64,000 nucleotides of DNA. Source: Fomitopsis serialis (Eukaryota > Basidiomycota > Agaricomycetes > Polyporales > Fomitopsidaceae). Below the pieces are notes generated by a model. That model ran no database searches and was not told the DNA's origin. It saw only the letters and a list, made by a program, of their open reading frames with translations. The translations under genes and the position numbers were made by a program. Below, in pieces: positions 1 to 10,139 of this stretch (its first letter is position 1; the number at the start of each line of letters is the position of its first letter). The stretch spans positions 90,763 through 154,762 of the forward strand of contig NW_025955056.1 in assembly GCF_022376445.1 (NCBI RefSeq). The letters run 5' to 3'.

Positions 1-149
1 GTGTGTAAAAAGGGCGAATACTGTATGAAGCCGCAAGCGTGAGGTATCACGACGACAGGCGAACGCAACACAAGACAAATACGGAATTCGGTTCAAGGAA
101 ACCAGAGTTCGGGACGGGAACGAGCCCCTTTTGCCGCACCCTCAAACGC

Positions 150-1045
150 TTAAGCGAGGAGGGCAATGGCACCGACGCCGACGACACCAGCAGCGAGAGC
201 GTTGACAGCGTTCGCCAGAGCGCCAGAGGTGGTCGAGGTCGCGGAAGCGGCACCCGAGGAAGTGCTGCAAATTGACGAGGATTGTTAGTAGGCTGATACG
301 AACCGCGTGGACATGTCAACATACCCGGAGGCAGAGGTCGCCGAAGAGCGACCAGAGCTGGCAGAGCTAGCGCCCGAGGAGGCGGACGAGCCGGCTGACG
401 AAGAAGCAGCTGTAGCGGACGAGCTAGAGGCGGAAGTGGAAGACGAGGCACCTGCTGCTGAGCTAGAAGAGCCGCTGGCGGCAGAGCTAGAGCCAGAAGA
501 GGTCAAGCAGCTGCTGTCTGCGGGTATTGTGTCACTTCATGTTGCGTGTACAAAACAGCGCTACTTACCACCGGCCGCGACGATGAAACCACCGGACTGA
601 GCGGTCGTGCCCGTGCTGTCCTTGAGGGTGAGGACAAGATCAGTACCGGAGGTGATGTTAGTCGTCCAGGTGAACGGAGAGCTCTGGAGGGGACCGTAAC
701 TCTGCTGAGCGTCACCATTGGGGTTCGACTGGAGGTTGAAGCTGTACACTGTGAACAAAATTGCTCGCTGATAGGGGGGCTGTCGACATACCTCAAGAAG
801 AATGGAGCTGAGCCAATGTTAGCCGGCTCGAGACATGGCACAGGACAGAAACGACATACCAGTACCACCCGTGAAGGTGATAGCCGTCGGCTCGCACTCA
901 ACAACGTTTCCCCTGCACGCAGCACAGGTCAGGAAGAGGCCAACGGATAGACGCTCGTCGAGCAAACGCTTACGGGAGTGTTGACAGTGAGGCCAGAGGC
1001 ACTGGCAACGAGGGCAGCGGCGGTGAAGAGGATGGCGGACTTCAT
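150..1045 (-). CDS. Secreted GPI-anchored Ser/Ala-rich wall protein
   Basis: Probable small cell-surface protein of the fungal Ser-Thr-rich GPI-anchored (Kre9/Knh1-like) family. The ATG at 1045 opens a signal peptide (MKSAILFTAAALVASASG) followed by LTVNTP, typical of the family. The next exon carries NVVECEPTAITFTGGT, then a beta-sandwich exon with FTWTTNITSGTDLVLTLKDS. A Ser/Ala-rich stalk follows, and the protein ends in a hydrophobic tail (VVGVGAIALLA) that fits a GPI-attachment signal, with stop at 150-152. Two introns join cleanly in frame (518-568 and 265-324). The two upstream introns (about 905-975 and 770-850) give a one-base disagreement, possibly at a run of six C on the minus strand near 775. 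No enzyme motif is visible. The role in wall structure is inferred from the family. Confidence 0.8.
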
Positions 1046-1143
1046 CTTTGCTGTTGGGATCGCGGAAACACAGACGACGGGACGGGGAGTGCTTGTGGGA
1101 AGGGGAAGAACGAACCGGCGAATGATGCATGGCAGACGGCGTC

Positions 1144-1149
1144 TTATAA
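1144..1149 (-). promoter_or_regulatory. TATA box of the GPI-anchored protein gene
   Basis: TTATAA lies within a palindromic CTTATAAG, about 100 bp upstream of the minus-strand ATG at 1045. The distance allows a normal TSS plus a short 5' leader. This is a sequence match only. Confidence 0.45.
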
Positions 1150-1150
1150 G

Positions 1151-2300
1151 CCCGGAGAAAACCGGCGTCACCTGTTTGGTCCGCGAGCGCCGAGGCACCT
1201 CCGCGCTCGGCGGCAACACTCGCTGGCTGCTCCCATCATCGTCTCGGTCCTTCTCGTCGGCGCACCCTCCTCCTCGGCCGTTGCGCACGCCAGCCTTCCC
1301 AGCACGCTGGTCCCCTCCCCCCTACCCCCTAAAGTTATTTTTTCTCTTTTTTCTGTCGGGCCGTCTGCTACACGGTTTCACGGTGGTTCCATTGTCATCA
1401 ACGCTATGATTCATCAATGACCGCGGCCCGGTCGTGTCACGTCTTCTGTGCAACAACCGAGCCCATGCACGAAACTAGCCAAGAGATCCGCGTCTCGTTG
1501 GGCCCATCTCCGTCCCACAATTCACATGGAATACGCACCGCACATACGTCAGTGTAGATAGACGAGTCGTCATGGATAGGAGTATCGTCCGTGCATTGCT
1601 GACTAGCGACCTGGACTGTTCACGGAAGACTTTCATCTCGGGAACTGGTATCTCGTCTGTCAGTCAAAACGGAGACCGAGACGGAGATCTGTCTTCCAGA
1701 TGTTTCGGCCAAGTGACCAAGACAGAATGTCCTGTCCTGCCTAGACTCTTGGATGCTTGGGTGGACACCCCGCTTCGTGTGGATTCTCCCCGAAGGGGAG
1801 AACGTTGAGTAGCGCGGTATGCGTCGATGGCCTAAGTAGTCGCTAGAGACAAGGGCCCGGAGTGAACTGACGTGTTGGCATCCGACGCCCGTAGACCATG
1901 CTGCACTCATGTGCACTACAACCAGACGCGTGCCCATCGGTCAAGAATAACTCGAGCAGTTAGTGGCTGCGTATGACGTTCAGTTGTGTGCACGCCTATT
2001 CCTCGCGCAGGACGCAATGAGCGTGCGAGCGATGAGGATACTTCAAGAACGCGGGCGAATAGAGTTGTGCTGCCTGCGAGCGCTCGGAGGCCGTCTGGTC
2101 TGACGCTGCATGTCGTGCGTGAGTCGCCACGCTGCTGACGGTCGGACCGGGTGCTTGCAGCGAGCTTGAGCTCGGATGAGAAGCAGTAGGGAATCTCAGC
2201 AGATGTGACATTGTGTATGGCTACATTAATAATGATATTCGTACCTGTCCAGAAATACAGCTGTAGCGTTTTGCGTTCTCTGCTCGTATTGCGTATCCCA
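1151..2300. other. Intergenic, no gene recognised
   Basis: Open frames here are short, overlap on both strands and show no recognisable domain. The stretch separates the GPI-protein promoter from the 3' end of the WD40 gene, so it should contain the latter's 3' UTR. Confidence 0.5.
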
Positions 2301-3717
2301 TCATTCAGTCGTGAAGACCAGACAGACACCGTCGTCCCCAGCGCTGACGACCACACCACCTTCAAGCCCGAGAGCCGCACCAAGAATAGGACCGTGGTGG
2401 CCCTTGTGTGCACGGACGAGTGTGCCCGTTCGCGCGTCCCACGTCCGCAGTGTCTTGTCAGCAGAGCCAGACACGACCAGGTGTCCCTTCGGCGCAGGCA
2501 AAGGCAACAGACTCGTCACCGCGTCCTAGAGAGCGCAAATCCACGTCAGAACCATACAGACGGGTTAGGACCACGCCCGGCGGCGAGAACACGCCGACGG
2601 CGCGAAACTGCACCCACAACTCACCTCGTGCTCGAGCGTCGCCCGCAAGCGCATCGTGCCCAGATCCCAGATACACGCCTTGCCGTCCGTCGCGCCCGTC
2701 ACCACAACGCCTCCCGCGCTCTGTGTCGCCGCGCCGGGCGTGAGCTCGACGAACGTGACCGCCTCGACGCTCTCGTCCTCCTTGTGCCCGCCGAGCGCGC
2801 TGACGACCTCGCCCCTACTCAGACTGACGACGCGCACGCTGCCCGTTGCGCCCCCGACGACGGCGAGCGTCGACGCGGGGTTCACCGCGAGCGAGGTGAT
2901 CCCGCCCATGTCGAACCGCGCGTCGGTCGCGGTGAGCTTGAAGACGGGCGTGGGTGAGCGCGGATCCCAGAAGATGAGCGTGCCTTCCGCGTCCGCGGTG
3001 ATGATCCGCTTCCCGTCGGGCGTGAAGTCCCCACATTGGACGGGCGCGGTGTGTCCCGCGAGGACTTGCATTGTGTTACCGGAGGGAAGCTGCCAGAGCC
3101 AGACTGTTGAGTCGTTTGATCCGGCCAGTAGGACGTTTCCTTTTGGATGCCAGCGTAACCACTGTAATGAACAGAATGCGTGAGTGAACATTGCGATGGA
3201 CAGGATGTTGGCTGTGTACCATGACTTCGTCGGGACCTTGGAGCTCCGTCAGAAACTCCCACAGCTTCCAGTTCTCCTTGCCCACTCTCCGCCAAATGCG
3301 GACCTTGCCGTCCATCCCACCCGTCGAGATCAGCTCTCCATCAGAGCTGAACGCCGTGCTCGTCACGCTGTCCGTATGGCCCGTCAGCTTCACGATCTCG
3401 TCCCCGGTGGTGTAGTCCCAGATATATCCGAGGTCGTCCTCCCCGCCCGATGCGGCGATGGGTGCGACGGGATGTGTGGAGACTGCGAAGACGGACTTGC
3501 GGTGCGTCGGGAAGTGTTGTATGGAGTTGTCCTCGTAGACGATCTCTTCGTCTGACTGGGGTCCGCCCTCGCCGCCCATCATCTCCCCCTCGGCGTCGTC
3601 TTCATCCATGAGGTCGTCGCCATCATCGGCGACCTCGATGTAGACATCGTTCGGGTCGATAAACTCCTCCTCCTCGCCCTCCTCGATCTGTTCGTTTTCA
3701 ACGTGGTCTTGCTCCAT
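2301..3717 (-). CDS. SQT1: WD40 ribosome assembly protein, AAMP/Sqt1 family
   Basis: Predicted chaperone-type WD40 protein. Yeast Sqt1 binds nascent ribosomal protein L10 (uL16) and loads it on the 60S subunit. Three exons (3717-3220, 3161-2625, 2525-2301) join in frame across introns of 58 and 99 nt, giving about 419 aa, close to the 430 aa usual for the family. The N-terminus (about residues 1-60) is very acidic (EEGEEEEFIDPNDVYIEV). Then come WD blades with GH...WD signatures: ASGGEDDLGYIWD, STGGMDGKVRIW, AGSNDSTVWLW, TADAEGTLIFWD, TGATDGKACIWD, SGSADKTLRTWD. WLRWHPKGNVLLAGS is characteristic of the AAMP/Sqt1 group. The ATG at 3717 is the first Met before the acidic stretch. The gene is divergent from the carnitine acetyltransferase. 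No frame break is seen. Confidence 0.88.
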
Positions 3718-4632
3718 TAATACTCGGTCTGCGTAGTATTTGTAAGTTGTGCGTATAGGGAAGCTATCAGGCGGGATGCGGACCTCTGGTGCACGGGCCC
3801 TTTTGAGGAGGAGGTGCGAGGGACGCGTAAGCGATGAGTAAGAGACGGTCGTCGGTTCCGGCGGTGCGCAGACTGAATCAGCAAGGGCAGCTGACTGTAC
3901 CGTACCGCGCGCAGGCGTTGTACGAGATCTGTCAGAGATTTTGTGATCGTAAGATGATCGCGCGCAAGTGAGACACGCCCACGTGAGCTCTACCGCGTCT
4001 GTGGCACCTATTATTTTCGACGCCTTCGAGCAAGCGATGTCGCAAGGACGCTGAGGGCGAGAACACTGACTCAAAGCCGGGGCTATTGCCGTTGAATCTC
4101 ATGGAACTTTGCTGCACTGAATACCGGTGACAGTGAATCGTCGGTGACGTATCGGCCATTCAGTCAATATCATCATGGCGAAAACAGGTATCAAGACCGA
4201 ATGCCAAGCAGACAAACCTGTCTTGATGATTGTCACTGTGACGAGCGGCCACGAAATGGTCATCTCAGAAAGACATGTATATAATGGAGCTCGACTGACT
4301 GACGCGTTCCCAAGTCTTGGTTCTCGTGCTACTTGTAGCTGATGAGGTCTGCTGTACAGACTGCGCAAGCAGTGTCTCAACGAAACCCAGTTCTTTATTC
4401 CGACCAGCCCCAAGAACATGAGAAATTACGCATGGAGCGAATGGTCGTACGCGACAAACTCAAAAGATCCCCTACAGCCATCACGTGCATTCATGAAGCG
4501 CGTCGGTCGCCCGACCCGTTACCGGCCGTCGAGTACGTATTCTGCAGTGAGCACCAGCTCCCCGTCCCCCTCATCATCCTGCGCTACCAAGCACATTGAG
4601 TTGCTTGCGGCACCAACCATGCAGCACCCAGC
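3718..4632. promoter_or_regulatory. Divergent intergenic region, WD40 gene / carnitine acetyltransferase
   Basis: This 915-bp gap separates divergent start codons and must hold both promoters. Short frames inside it have no recognisable product. I could not place a convincing TATA or CCAAT element. Confidence 0.4.
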
Positions 4633-7107
4633 ATGAACTATGTCGCTCACATTAAACCCACGAAATCTGTACCTCGCAAAACATACCGTCCTTCGAGTTA
4701 CCGGTCCATGACGTCTGCGCCAACGCTCGCCCGCCTCCCGGTCCCCGACCTTCACCAAACGCTGCAGAAATACGTGCAGTCCCTGGATCCGCTTATCCTT
4801 GAGGATGAGGCTCGGGGCGGCCTGAGGTTCTCCGAAGCTCGCCGTATCCGCGAGACGTGGGCGGAGGACTTCGAGCATGGAATCGGGAAAGTATGCCAGG
4901 AACGTCTGCTAGGTTAGTGTTAGCATGATGTTTGCAGAGCGGTGTCCGACCTAAGGGTGCGCGTACTAAGCCCTTGACAGGGCCTCACCCACCAACTGGC
5001 TCGACGACAACTTCTGGGTGAAGAAGGCGTACCACGAATGGCGGGCTCCCCTCATCGTCAACTCAAATTGGTGGCTGGCCTTTCATAACGACCCAATCAT
5101 ACCGCATGACGTTATCCTGGGCCGTCGTCCTGCTCTCGGAGCTGTCGGCGTCACTGACTGGCAGGTGCGAAGGGGTGCTTGGCTGGTCCGCCGTACATTG
5201 GAGTGGAAGGCTCGTTTAGAAAGGTATGTTATCAACCCTTAGTCGTCGTGGACGTGCGGAATAATACCCTCATTTTGCCTTGTAAGACCGGATGTCCACA
5301 TAGGGATAACCAGAGCGGGTGAGTCTAACTAATGCTCGCTGCATGTCCACCTCTGATATCCTCTAGGCATATGGCTCCGAGATGTCGCAGCGAAGATGTT
5401 TAACGTCTCTCGCCTTCCTCACGCGAATAGTGATACTTGTCAACCTTCCCTTTACCTACCGACCCTGACGCCCGCAAAGTCGTCGTCTTGCTTCATGACT
5501 GGTTCTACGCCATCGAGGTACTTGACGAGGACAAACGTATGCTCCAGCCCGCAGAAATCGAACGACGCCTGCTGGCTGTCGTCGCAGACGCCGACGGGCG
5601 GTTGAAGCGTGGCGAGGTGGCCCCTGCTGTGGGCGTACTCACAGCAGACGACCGGGATCGCTGGGCAGAGGTGAGCAGCGAATTTATGATCACCGCTACT
5701 TGCTAACCTACAGAACGCAGAACTTGAGCCATCTCCTCTCCCTGTCGCCTACGAATCATGCCGTGCTTCGTACCATCAATCACTCCCTCTTCGCACTCAG
5801 TCTCGACCATTTCACTTACGTACTTCCGTCTGCTGCCTCTCTCCAACCAGGCTCTCCTCTTCCCGAACCGAACACCGTCCCCGAGGTCACCGCGCACTTG
5901 CACAACATCCGCTCCGGACCGACGCCGCGCCCAGGGCACAATCGGTGGTATGACAAGGCGTACACGCTCGTCGTCGAGTCGAACACGCGTGCAGGCGCGA
6001 TCGGCGAGCACTCGCCTGCCGACGCGCTCGTCCCGAGCATCTGCGCGGAGTTCGCCGTCGTGGAGGGCATCGACGAGGACGCGTTCCCGCCGCTGCTGCC
6101 CGAGGGGCGCATCCCGAGCGCGAGGTCGGTCGAGGGCTGGGAGCGCCTGGATTGGGTAGTGGATGAGAGGATTAGGAGGGAGTGCGGCGAGGCGGAGCGG
6201 AGGGTGAAGACTGTTGTTGAGGACTCGGACGATGGGTTCCTGTGGTTTGTGGACTACGGTGCGGAGTGGATCAAGAATGAAGGTGCATCTACGTCGCACA
6301 TTGGCTTGTGCCATGTCAGGAGCTCATCTTTCGTGTAGCCCGTCTGTCGCCCGACGCATACATCCAGATGGCGATGCAGCTCGCATGGTACCGGATGCAC
6401 GGCCGCTTCACCGCGACGTACGAGACCGCGTTGACGCGTCTCTTCAAGAACGGCCGGACGGAGACGATCCGCACGCTCACCACCGACAGCCGCGCGTTCG
6501 TCCTCGCCATGGGCGATCCCAAAAGCACAGTACGTATCGTCGTTCCTTGCCCGCGATCCTCAGCCGCCTCACATCTGTGCCAGCCGCAGGCGCGACGATC
6601 GCTGCTGCGCTGTGCGGTGCAGACGCATACGAACCTGACGCGCCATGCCGCAACCGGTCGCGGTATCGACCGGCATTTGCTCGGGCTACGGCTGATGCTC
6701 GATGGGTCTGCGCGCGAACGGCATGACTTGTTCGACGACGAGCTCTTCGCGCTCAGTCAGACGTGGAAGCTGAGTACGAGTGGACTGAGCGAGGGTCATC
6801 AGTTCCGTGGCACGGGGTATGATTTCCGGTATGATACTGTGGTTGATCGTTGATGCTCATCACGTCCTCCAGTTTCGGCGCCGCATATCCTGATGGCTAC
6901 GGAATCAACTGTGAGTCCGTGTCTCGTATGTCGAAGCTCGCTGTGTCTCATGCCTGTATAGATCTTGCTGCTCCTAGCATGGTCAAGTTTGGCATCGAGT
7001 CGAAGTTCTCCTCACCACTTACATCCACAGCGGGGTTCAAAGCAGCCATTGGTGAGGCAATGACAGACATGAGATACATTTGTCTCGAGGCCAATTCACA
7101 TCTGTAG
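4633..7107 (+). CDS. Carnitine O-acetyltransferase, probably dual mitochondrial/peroxisomal
   Basis: Transfers acetyl groups between CoA and carnitine so that acetyl units can leave peroxisomes or enter mitochondria. Nine exons are readable. Joins 5223/5287, 5318/5367, 5670/5721, 6282/6339, 6529/6590, 6816/6873 and 6910/6962 are all in phase. Family blocks seen: NWLDDNFWVKKAYHEWR; NRWYDKAYTLVVE; GEHSPADALVPS, which holds the catalytic His; TATYETALTRLFKNGRTETIR; AATGRGIDRHLLGL; TWKLSTSGLS; GYGINYLAAPSMVKFGIESK. The N-terminus from 4633 is basic without acidic residues, and a second Met follows at 4708. The protein ends in SHL, a PTS1 match. Two one-base disagreements (exon 1/2 join 4912/4981, and about 5430) look like sequence errors. 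The gene is convergent with helicase copy A, 101 bp apart. Confidence 0.9.
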
Positions 7108-7208
7108 TAGCATTGGTATGATACAAGCATATGGGCAATTCCACTCAAGCAGTACAATTGACTATCAACTAGCCAGGCTGGTCTTATACAAGGGCTGCAT
7201 GCTACATG

Positions 7209-9931
7209 CTACTCAGCCTGTTCTGGCTCATCCCACTGCCATGCCCCTTTCCAGCTTTCTTCACCCCAAGCTACAGCCATCTGGCCCACTAGAGTGTTGG
7301 CAGCTGTGCCCATCACAAAGTTCCAAGTGGTGCAGATGAACATGCCCTTCTTGCAGCGGCTCAGCATGACATTGGTTCTCCTGAGGTCAGTGAGGAAGCC
7401 AAGCTCCCTTGTCCTGACAAGAGAGATGATGATGTAGTCCTCTTCATTGCCTATTGAGAGTATCAGCTAAGATTTTATATAATCAAGTAAATTACTAGCC
7501 TTGGAAGGAGTCCACATTGAAGCACTTGTCTTGCCAGGCCAAGCCCATTGCCTTCATGTCCTCTTCAATGAGACTGCGCTGGGCATCATAAGGAGTGATG
7601 ATCCTATATTCTTTGCCCTCCTCCTGCATCTTGGCTGCAATCTTCAGGACTGCTTGCCTCTCAGGAGCATTCTGCATACAGTATATCAGCATATATACAT
7701 AATCATGTGAGAAGGTTCAGTACCATCCAACTAGTGCCATTCCTTTTTTCCTCACCACCTTCAACATCAACAAAGTAGCTCTCTGGAATCTTGACAGGGT
7801 GAAGAGGGTTAGATGCCAGCTGAGCATCATAAACAGCCTCAGAGATGAAGTCCCCAATGTGGGGTGGCATTCTGTCTGAACATACAATGAGATCTGTATC
7901 ATAACATCAAAATTCAACTTACATTGAATTTCCAGCATGAGGGCATCTGAGCGCAAATGAGGGATCTCAAAGATACTCTTGAGCTCCTCATTTTCATCCT
8001 GCCCAAATGGTGGCACTAGAAATGTGCTCAGGTCAACCTCAAACATTTTAGACCTCATATCAACTTACATTGTTTATCATCACCTATGAAACACATTTTG
8101 CGAATAGAAGAGAATTGCTGAAGAGCAGGGATGTAGTCATTGATGGAGATTTGGCTAGCTTCATCCACAACCAAGGTAGTCAATGGACACAAGGCAGTGA
8201 AACCTTTGATGCGAGGATTGGAAAGCATGGAGAGTGTACAGAGGATGACAGGGCAGCCCTTGAGGAGCTTGCCAGCATTTTTGAAGTTAGAAGAGCTGAT
8301 GATGTTCTTGTTCACTGCTGTATAGAGATGTTCATGCCTATATAGAAAGGTTAGAATTACATGGCTTGAGGAATCATGAGAAATGCATCAAATACCATCC
8401 AAGGTGAAAGTCTGCAGAGACAAGGAGCTTCCAGTCCAGGAACCCAATCTTAGCCAGCTTCTCAGCAATGTTTTTGACAGCCACATTGGTCTGAGCAACC
8501 AGCCAGATGCCCCTTCTACCACCAGCTATTGCAGAGCATACAAAGGCTGCAATGACAGATGTCTTGCCAGTCCCAGGAGGGCCCTGAATCACTGTGACTC
8601 TAGTGGGATTGGTGTTTGAGAGCATGTCATGAACAGCTCTGTACTGAGAGTCATTGAGTGGTAGAGTGGCAGTGATATCAGGGACCTCCTCAGAGGACTC
8701 AAAGCTCTCAGGCCAGCTGAAGTCATCTCCAGGGCACCAGATGTACTTCTGAAAAGGGTTCTCAAAGAGGTTGACCTGGCCCTGCAGAGCTCCAAGGACA
8801 TATAATGCCTTCTGTTGCTCTGCATTGGTAGCCCTGTCTGCACCTATAGAGGTGATAGACATTACTGTCTTTCCCTCAAGGCTTGTCTCAGCCTTGAGCT
8901 CAGCAGCACGACCCAAGACTCTGTCAGCTGTCTGCCCATGGATCTGGTATGTGGCCCCATGCTCATCACGAACAGTGACTTGAACCTCCTGTAGAATATT
9001 CAGAGTTTATATGACAGCCGTGGTAATGGAGGTGACTCTCAATGAACTCACGGATGATTTCTGGATCCGAGTCTGATATCGGTCAGACCTGACTTTGAGT
9101 TTCTTTTGATTGGCAGACGGCGCGCTGAACTCGTTGGCGGACGTGGCCGGCCGCTGCGACGCAAGTCGCTGATCAGCCCGCGCGATCTGGGCGATCTGGG
9201 CGAGCTCCTGGATGTGTGACGGTCGTGATCGCAGGTGAGTACATGATCGGTATCTCGTCTTGATTACTCACCGAATCGCTCTTGTCCTTTGTGTTAACCC
9301 GCTTGACACTGTTGTATCGCTCCTCGATGTCAGGGATGGCCGGAAGGAAGCTGGCCAGCCAGGCTTTGAGGGCGAGAGGCGTCTGTCGAGCAGGTGTCGG
9401 GTCCCAGATCTTCTCTCGGAACGCCGCCTTGATGTTGTCTTCGTAGATGGGCCACTGGTCGCCGACCGCGAACTGGACCGCCTCAAGAGGCGAGATGATG
9501 CACTCCTGGCTTCCCGGACAGATGCCCTCGATGCTGATCCCGTTAACGATGCGCAAGCCATGGTCGAGGAAGAGGGATAAGGCGAGCTGGCCAATGTTGA
9601 AGGCGTATAGCATGCAGTCCGAGTTACAGAGGACTTTGGTGAGTAGCAGCGCGCGCCCTCGGTGCAACGTGTCCCCCTTGCTCTTCTGTAGCTGGATGAC
9701 GAGGATGCGCGACTCGGTCGCGATGGCGATGGCGAGGAGCTGGTCGGATGGGCTGTATGCAGGCGCGATACCGATACGGATGGGGTTCGGGTGGGTTGGC
9801 GCGCTCGTCAAGAACTCGTCGAGGATCTCGTCCGTGAGCTTGGACTCAAGCAGTGTATGCAGTTTGATAGGCGGTTGGTGTTTGTCAACGAGGTTCTGCA
9901 GGATCGTACGCGTTTGCGGAGGGGGAGCCAT
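7209..9931 (-). CDS. Helicase copy A: exonuclease-like N-domain + SF1 (Upf1/Dna2-type) helicase, divergent copy
   Basis: Predicted nucleic-acid-dependent ATPase/helicase. The N-terminal exon (9931-9269) encodes a region resembling an RNase D-like fold (YAFNIGQLALSLFLDHGLRI). The rest is an SF1B-type core: LNDSQYRAV (Q motif), GPPGTGKTSVIAAF (Walker A, about 8550-8586), VAQTNVAVKNIAEKL (Ia), VVDEASQI (Walker B), FIGDDKQC (III), IITPYDAQR, FNVDSFQG (V) and RRTNVMLSRCKKGM (VI). It ends in a Trp-rich tail at 7209. Several 50-70 nt introns interrupt it; the one at 8989-9051 separates normal DNA from a CpG-poor helicase half. Helicase motifs are intact, so the product is probably functional. It is the last gene of the array, and its 5' end lies in the 3' flank of copy B. 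Substrate unknown; a surveillance or genome-defence role is only inference. Confidence 0.82.
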
Positions 9932-10135
9932 GGTGGTGAGAGTCAACCTGGGTGGCGGGTCGCAGAACCGCGCGCAGTGGCCTCTTCACTCTCGACAACG
10001 TGCCAGAACGGAAGGGCCGCTGCGGCGTTGGTCAAAGCGCGGACAACAATCGGACAATAGCATTCATAGATGGTATCTTTCAATGAATAGAAGCAAGATA
10101 ACGAGCGACTAAGGCAACGAGGTCAAGACGTGCAC
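9926..10135. repeat. Flank repeat Q1 (promoter of copy A / 3' flank of copy B)
   Basis: Shares long near-identical runs with 14029-14215 and 17736-17890, including CTCGACAACGTGCCAGAACG, GGTCAAAGCGC and CATTCATAGATGGT. It contains the start codon of copy A (ATG on the minus strand at 9931). It therefore serves as both copy A promoter and copy B downstream flank. Confidence 0.8.
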
Positions 10136-10139
10136 CCCG

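Noticed and set aside
7141..8970. CpG-poor stretch read as RIP-like inactivation of copy A
   Set aside because: RIP-like damage should create stops and lose motifs. Here all helicase motifs and reading frames are kept, so the block is not simple inactivation.
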